Of a stretch of 12,585 bases of DNA, positions 6,895-12,585 are shown one piece after another. How positions within the stretch are numbered: the first letter of the stretch is position 1; each line of letters begins with the position of its first letter. A program made the position numbers and the translations under genes. This DNA is from Hyphochytrium catenoides (Eukaryota; Sar; Hyphochytriomycetes; Hyphochytriales; Hyphochytriaceae). The stretch lies in assembly GCA_900088475.1 (NCBI GenBank), contig FLMG01000193.1:1-12585 (forward strand). Reading direction: 5' to 3'. Under the pieces are notes generated by a model. The model saw only the letters and a list, made by a program, of their open reading frames with translations, was not told where the DNA came from and ran no database searches.

Positions 6895-9800
6895 ATGTAT
6901 CAACAGGGACAGCCGTCACAACCTCGGTATGCTCAAGATACCGCCCTCCGGGCTTTCTCTTTCGTCGCTGCTCTCCCATTCTTCTTATGAGCTCTCCTTC
7001 TTTGTCCATATGTTTGGCCAACATTCACCCTCACCGGTCTTATAAAATTGTGCCAACACTGTCAATTGACTAGGAGTCGAGGTGCCGCTGCTGTCGGTGT
7101 CCAGGGTGTGGCCCCGATGAGAAGTGGCCCACCCAACGTAGCGGCAATGAGTATGCCCCCGACAGGAACACGATTTCCCGAGCTTTTGGAGCAAATGAAG
7201 ATGGAGTTTGAAGCCATGATCCAGCAAGTGAACATTGCAAAGCTGGAGAGAGATGACTTTGAGCGCAAGCTCACGGCACAAGTAAACTTTCAGCATCCTT
7301 ATCAGTCTCTCCTCCTCGCTCTCTCTTCCCTTGTTTCGCTCGCATCCAGATCTGTTAGCAGTCTGTCTCCCCTAATCCGAAGAAAAAGACCCTACTCTTG
7401 GTCTTTGACTATGCTGATCGGTCGTTGTGCCAGGCAGTCTAGCTCTCACTGTTGCCAATCTTCTAGTTGATTGAGAAGTTGTCACCAAGCGTTGTTAGAA
7501 TATAGAGCTTTTTTTGGCTTGTTGGAGTCTGTTGGTTGGCCTTCTCCTGGCTGTTTGGCGGCAGAGAGACTCATCTTGTGACCTATCATTCCCTTTCTTG
7601 TCTGTTGTCACTCGGTGCAGCTGCAAGAGATGGAGAGCCTGCAGCAAGCTCTAAAAACGCTGGAGGCGAATCATAGACGGATCCGCCAGCAATACGAGGA
7701 GGATCTGCTCCGTCTCCGCCGACAATTAGAAGGACAGCAGCCAATGCCCCAGCAGCCACCCGCCAAGCCGACAAAGCGTGGTCACGTTGACGAAAATGAG
7801 GCAAGAGTACCTCGGAGCGGAGGAAGAAACGCCCCTCCTCCTCGCTCTGTTTCCCCGCCTCGCGTTCTCCCTACTCCAGACCGCCCTGAAGAGCAGAACA
7901 GACCTCCGCCCATGCCTGCTGGTCAACCACAGCGTGGAGGCCGGTATGAAGAGATGCCCAGCAACGGAAAGGAGCTAAATAGCAAGGATAGAGAACCAGA
8001 ACAGCCGGTAAAGAGACGACCACCGCGCCCTTCCTATTCATCTCACGCTGTGCAGTTTATGCTAATCCGCCAATTCTTTCTGCGTCGTCCTTGTAGCCTG
8101 TGCATAAGAAGCCTAAAACTGATGACTCTCAACCAGAAGATCGGAAACGGCAAGCCTCTCATGACAAGGGTAAGCGGGACTGGCCAGTGCAGGCTTTCTA
8201 TGTGCAGACCCATCCTTACCGGCGCCTGCCCTTGCCACGTCTATCTTTCTCTTTCTTCTTCATTTTCATCAGAGCATCCAAAGGGCCAGCCCCAGCAGGA
8301 TGAGAGCCGTCCCCCTCCACCACCAGCTGAGGAGGAAAGCAGGGCAAAAGTGAAGTGGACTATCCAGTATAACACCAAGCCCCAGGCGTTCCCTGAGGGC
8401 GAAAGGCCGATTGTGGAGATGCAGCACACCCTTGACCATCAGAGCGTTGTCTGCTGCGTACGGCTGAGCAGGTAGAAAAGAGAAGTAGAAGCTCCCTCCC
8501 TCCCTCTCCCTCCCTCTTTTCAGCTCTCTCTCTCTTCGGCGCTCTCTCTTCCCCTCTCTCTCGGTTCTGGTTCACTCTTTCAAGAGGAGCGTCCACTCTT
8601 CTCTGTCGTTTCGATTCTTTTTCGTCCTTCGCTCTGATCTTTCGCTGCGACCTTGCCGTGATCCCATTCGCTCTTCTGTTAGTGACGGAAAGAAGATGGC
8701 AAGCGGATGTCATAAGACTGCTCAAGTCTTTGACGTCGAGACTGGACAGCAGATCTTCTCTGTCTCTCGACCCCCTGCGTCTAGTGCGGACGGAGAGGAT
8801 GCGTACATCCGTGCTGTGTGTTTCTCTCCTGATGGCTCACACCTTATCGCTGGCATGCCGCAGAATACCATCAAGGTCCGCTTGTACTTTCCGTTTCTCT
8901 CTCTTTCTCAGTTGCCACCGTTCTCTGCTACCTACGTCAGAAGCTCTCTTTAGTTTTCTCTCGTCTGGCGTTGCATTAGTTCACTGTTTTGCACCGTCTT
9001 AGGTGTGGGACATAGCATCGAAGAAGGAAGTTATGACTTTGGTTGGGCATGAAATGGAGATCTATTCCCTTGATTATGTACAGAACTTCATTGCGTCGGG
9101 CAGTGGGGATCGTAAGGTAAAGGGATCCGCTCTCTTCTTCCCTTGTCTTGCCATCTTCTTTCTTCGCTCTCTCTCTTATCATCTCTCCTGTCACACGCAT
9201 TTTGAGACGAACCGAAGACCTTGTCGTCTTCCTCTAGGCTGTCTCTCTTGAAAGCATTTAGTTTGGTGCTTTATTCCTCGCCCTCTCTTCCTTTCCGCAA
9301 CTCCCAGACGCTGTTGCAACGTGCTAACGCCCAAGTACTGTTTAGGTTCGGCTCTGGGATGCTCGTAACGGAAACTGTCACGCAGTGTTAGGAAATGACT
9401 CCTCGGGGCCATCGGTAGGGGTAAAGAAGCTCTTCCTTTGGCTTCTGCCTCTCTCCTTCGACGGCCGACTAACGCTCTGTTTCAACGTCTTTCGTCTCTT
9501 TCCTCTCTCTCTCCATTTTCAGGAGGATGGCGTCACCTCCGTCGCCCTCAGCCCTGATGGAAGACTCCTCGCAGCAGCCTCACTGGACAAGGTAACAAAC
9601 CTTTTGCCCGCGATATCGTACCATTGCCAAACGCTGCGGGTTATTTGACGACCTTCTCGGTTTTGCTATTGCTAGATTGTTAGGGTTTGGGACACAACGA
9701 CGCTGCAGCAGGTGGACCGCCTGGAAGGACACACAGACTCTGTTTACTCTATTGCTTTCTCTCCTGATGGTATGGTTCTCAAATCGAGTGCTCTTTCCCT

Positions 9801-10632
9801 CTTTCCCTCTCTTTCTCTCTCTCCTCTGTGGGCCCTCTCTTTCCTTTACAGATGAACTTGCTTGCCATCAGAATAAGACTACGTTTTGCTCTGCAACCTT
9901 TGCCTTGTCATGTCTCACCTTTACATGGCAGCATATGTAGATATTCACAGCACTCTTTGAACTTGATAGGGAAGAACCTCATCTCGGGATCACTGGACAA
10001 GACGCTTATGCTCTGGGATATCACGGCGTCTGGACGGCCAACTTCTAGGCCGCGCCTAATGTTTAGCGGCCACAAGGACTACGTACTATCTGTGGCTTAC
10101 ACTCCCGATGGAAGGTGCGTTTATATGCCCACGTCACGTTCCCTCTTATTTTATTGGAGCTTTTGTGAGGCTCCGCGTACTCTCTTTCTCTCTCCCTCTC
10201 TCTCCCTCTGTCTGTCTGCCTTTCTCTCTTTCTCGGTCCCTTCTTCCTCTTAAGGCCCTTTCTCTACTTTCTCTATATTCTCCCATCCCATGCGCCACTC
10301 TTATTTCTCTTTTGTGTCGGTAGGTGGTTGATGTCGGGCTCCAAGGACCGGTCTGTCATCTTCTGGGACCCACGCAGTACGCGGTCTGTGCTCACAATGA
10401 GTGGATACAGAAACTCAGTCATTAGGTAAAAAAGATCACTGCACCACCCTTTGTGCTCTCTCTTTCTCTCTCGGCTTGCACCTCTCTCCTTCTTTGGTTC
10501 TCTCTCTTCTTTCTCTCTTGCAGCTTCCGTCTCTAAGTTCATCTGTATTTCTCGGTCTCCGTTCAGAGTTTTTCCTGCGCGCTTGCGCTCTCTTCACCTT
10601 TTCCTTCCCCTGTTGCTCTTTCTCTCTGCCTC

Positions 10633-10663
<31 letters not shown>

Positions 10664-10893
10664 TCTCTCTATAGATATATCCATTCTCTCCAGTTCTTGT
10701 TTCTCCGTCCAACTCCGCATTTCGTTTTGGGTTCCCTTTCTCTGCTTTCCTGCCGATAGACAATGCTGACCGTCCACTGCTCTGTCTCTTCTCCCACATC
10801 AGTGTTGCATCATCACCAGCTTCTCCCCACTTTGCAACGGGAAGTGGAGATTGCTTGGCGTGCATCTGGAAGTACACCTGCCAGTCCGTGTAG
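6895..10893 (+). CDS. TUP1: Tup1-type WD40 transcriptional co-repressor (13 exons, complete)
   Basis: The predicted protein has 591 residues. Exons: 6895-6926, 7074-7281, 7621-8007, 8097-8169, 8273-8471, 8683-8875, 9003-9116, 9346-9414, 9523-9591, 9676-9769, 9970-10114, 10324-10425, 10803-10893 (TAG). Residues about 44-120 form the Tup_N coiled coil ([40 protein letters not shown]), which tetramerises Tup1 and binds Ssn6/Cyc8 in yeast. Residues 120-255 are a Pro/Gln/Arg-rich linker with an NLS-like basic patch (VHKKPK). WTIQYNTKP and [14 protein letters not shown] lead into seven WD40 repeats ending VWD, LWD, VWD, LWD, FWD and CIWKY. Yeast Tup1 represses genes in the nucleus through DNA-bound factors and deacetylated histones; the same role here is inferred. 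Repeat 2 ([12 protein letters not shown]) lacks the usual acidic turn. Length fits Dictyostelium and fission-yeast relatives. The start is ATG at 6895: the 32-nt first exon joins in frame to exon 2. Confidence 0.95.
10635..10670. repeat. (CT)n microsatellite in the last TUP1 intron
   Basis: CT run with one TTTTT interruption in intron 12 (10426-10802), the longest intron of the gene. Confidence 0.85.
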
Positions 10894-11525
10894 AGAGAGA
10901 GAGAGAGCGCGCGCGAAGAGATGAGCAAGAATTGCAGTCTCTCTTCTCTGTGACCCCTCCATTTCTCTCCCGAGCTTCGCCCTCATCGGCCTAGCGAAAG
11001 GTCTCATCGCTGCATCTCTTTCTCTTCGGTCCAAGAAAAGAGAAATAGGAGGAAGAGACAAATGGGAGGGAGAGAGAGAAAGAGAGAGAGACATTAGTAG
11101 TCTTCTGGTTTGATAGGTGTATTTGGGGGAGTGCATCCCTTTATTTTATTCAGTGAGCCTCTCGCAGGGATCATTCTTTTATGCAGTGGGGCGGTCCACT
11201 GTCCTTTCTAATGTATCATTCGAGAGAACTATCATCTAGACCATTGGCGGGGACGTCTCTCTCTCTCTCTTCCCCTTTCCTTTAGTCCTTTCTCTCTCCT
11301 TTAGTAGTCGTCAGTAGTTGGTGGTTAGTGATCTGTCTCTCTCCTTCCTCCCTTCTTTCTCTCTCTTTCTTCTGTCTCACTGTGCTAGTCCTTCCATCTT
11401 CCCTCTGCCTTTCTCTTTTCCAAGCAAACCTATCCCTATCTGCCACTGATTTCTCTCTCTCTCTCTCTTTTCCCCACCCCCTTTTCTCTCTCCCTCTGTC
11501 TCTCTCTCTCTTTCACTTTCCCTCA

Positions 11526-11586
<61 letters not shown>

Positions 11587-11686
11587 TCTTTCCCTCAGTC
11601 TCCCCTCAACACCCTTTCTCTCTCGGTAAATATAGATATATTATCTGAGGACTCTAGTCCCTCCCTGTTTGTTAGGACCAAAAGGC
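10894..11686. other. Convergent intergenic spacer between TUP1 and UBC9
   Basis: About 800 bases holding both 3' untranslated regions. It opens with a short GA tract and GCGCGCGCG right after the TUP1 stop, then mixed sequence. About 11258-11630 is strongly CT-rich, including (CT)n. No gene is supported; the Ser/Leu-rich frames are translated repeat. Confidence 0.65.
11531..11592. repeat. (TC)n microsatellite
   Basis: Pure TC from 11531 to about 11573, one TG interruption, then more TC. It is among the longest pure dinucleotide runs in the window. Confidence 0.9.
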
Positions 11687-12258
11687 TTATGACTCGCGAT
11701 ACTTTGACGCCTCAGCGCGCACTCTCCTCTCGTACGCCTCAGGGTTAGACTTCAGTAGCACGTAGGGCTCGCTCTGGGCTGGGTCATTCTATAGAGACAG
11801 AGCAGTAGAGAAAGAGAGAGTGTGTGTCAGAGAGAGAAAGAGACAGAGAGAGAGAGATGGCTTTAAAATACGCAGAGAAAAAAACGAAAGGAACGTAAGC
11901 AACGAGACAGGAAAGAGAAAAGGATTCTAATAAGCTAAAAGAAGAGATAAAGAGGAAGAACGATAGGAGAGAGAGACATGAGGGAGAGAGACATAGAGAG
12001 AGACATAGAGAGAGAGAGACAGATAGGGGGAGAGAGCGAGAGGCCGAAGTGAAGAGAAAGCACGTACAATGTTGGGATTGTTTAGAAGGTCCTGGATGCC
12101 CAAGAGAATCTGCTTGACAGTGATCGACGGTTTCCAGTCCTTGTCTTCGTTGAGAATAGAGAGACAGACCGTGCCGGAGGGATACACATTGGGATGGAAG
12201 AGAGGAGGAGTGAACTTGCAGAGAGGAGGCTTGCTCGGATAGTCCTGGCAATAGAGAG

Positions 12259-12301
<43 letters not shown>

Positions 12302-12585
12302 GTGAGTGAGAAAGAGAGAGGCTTCATGTCTGGAAAGAGAAAGGCTAGGAGAGTACGCTAAGACTGAGAGGAAGAGAGCACCACCAATAGTGAGCAGCTC
12401 TACTGCAAATGTGGAGAGAGAAAGAAAGAGCGAGAGTACGGAAGAGAGAGAGTGTGAGAGAGACAAAGAGAGAGAGTGTGAGAGGGAGCGAGAGAGAAAA
12501 GAGAAGAGAGAGAACAGGCGAGAGAGAGGGAAGAATACTGCACATTGTCTAGAAGACAAAGTATCTTTGCTCTTACCTCTGAGAA
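11687..12585 (-). CDS. UBC9: SUMO-conjugating enzyme E2, UBC9 family (5' partial)
   Basis: Visible exons (- strand) are 12585-12577 (encodes FSE, cut by the window edge), 12244-12068 (59 residues) and 11788-11687 (33 residues plus TAA). Both introns (12576-12245, 12067-11789) are GT-AG and phase 0. The middle exon starts [11 protein letters not shown] and carries the E2 core [18 protein letters not shown]. The HPN motif and catalytic Cys (codon 12166-12164, TGT) are present. It continues [20 protein letters not shown], the distinctive UBC9 stretch. The last exon reads DPAQSEPY...[12 protein letters not shown], matching the UBC9 C-terminal helices. UBC9 accepts SUMO from the E1 as a thioester on this Cys and passes it to substrate lysines, mainly in the nucleus. 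[16 protein letters not shown] and DPAQ separate it from ubiquitin E2s. The N-terminal part, with the E1/SUMO-contacting helix, lies outside the window. Confidence 0.95.
11957..12035. repeat. GA-rich block in the last UBC9 intron
   Basis: GAGAGAGACAT repeated several times (ACATAGAGAGAG-like units) in intron 12067-11789. It is CT on the sense strand. Confidence 0.75.
12252..12300. repeat. (GA)n microsatellite beside the UBC9 core exon
   Basis: A GA tract with AAAG units, pure at 12271-12292. On the sense strand it is the pyrimidine tract just upstream of the acceptor at 12246-12245. Confidence 0.85.
12415..12530. repeat. GA-rich block in the first visible UBC9 intron
   Basis: GAGAGA, GTGTGAGAGAG and AAAGAAAG units, CT-rich on the sense strand, inside intron 12576-12245. 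Confidence 0.8.

Noticed and set aside
7615-8475. Single 286-residue frame reading straight through TUP1 exons 3-5
   Set aside because: It crosses two good introns (8008-8096, 8170-8272), and the segment between exons loses Tup1-like character. The spliced model restores KKPKTDD and joins the WD40 start in frame.

Overview
This window is nuclear DNA from an intron-rich eukaryote, most likely a single-celled one. Every recognisable gene is split by GT-AG introns of 84-574 nt. Stops are standard TAA/TAG, and exons are of roughly balanced GC. Introns and spacers are full of (CT)n/(GA)n tracts. I cannot name the species. A protist fits the gene set: a Tup1 co-repressor with its N-terminal tetramerisation domain, a bacterial-looking membrane acyltransferase family member, and a SUMO E2 enzyme. 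Most long open frames rich in Ser-Leu or Arg-Glu are only translated CT/GA microsatellite and are not genes.

Layout, left to right. (1) 2-355 (+): the last two exons of an unidentified gene entering from the left edge. (2) 356-790: a convergent spacer filled with GA repeat. (3) 791-3925 (-): a complete six-exon gene for a roughly 503-residue multi-pass membrane protein of the HGSNAT_cat / DUF1624 family, including a 30-nt microexon. (4) 3926-6894: a 3-kb divergent spacer. Its left part holds a possible TATA box, an 80-bp tandem duplication in GA-rich DNA and an 18-bp imperfect inverted repeat. Its right part (about 5250-6894) is unusually free of CT/GA tracts and shows no gene I can support. 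(5) 6895-10893 (+): a complete 13-exon gene for a 591-residue Tup1 protein (coiled-coil Tup_N domain, Pro/Gln-rich linker, seven WD40 repeats). (6) 10894-11686: a convergent, CT-rich spacer. (7) 11687-12585 (-): the last three exons of UBC9, the SUMO-conjugating E2, with its N-terminal half beyond the right edge.

The exon models were built by hand. Each was required to keep reading frame across every junction and to restore known family motifs. The summed coding lengths divide exactly by three (1512 nt for the membrane protein, 1776 nt for Tup1). Tup1 and UBC9 both act in the nucleus (gene repression and SUMO conjugation), but they are convergent neighbours, not an operon. The membrane acyltransferase has no evident functional link to either. 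I see no RNA gene, CRISPR array, transposase or prophage.
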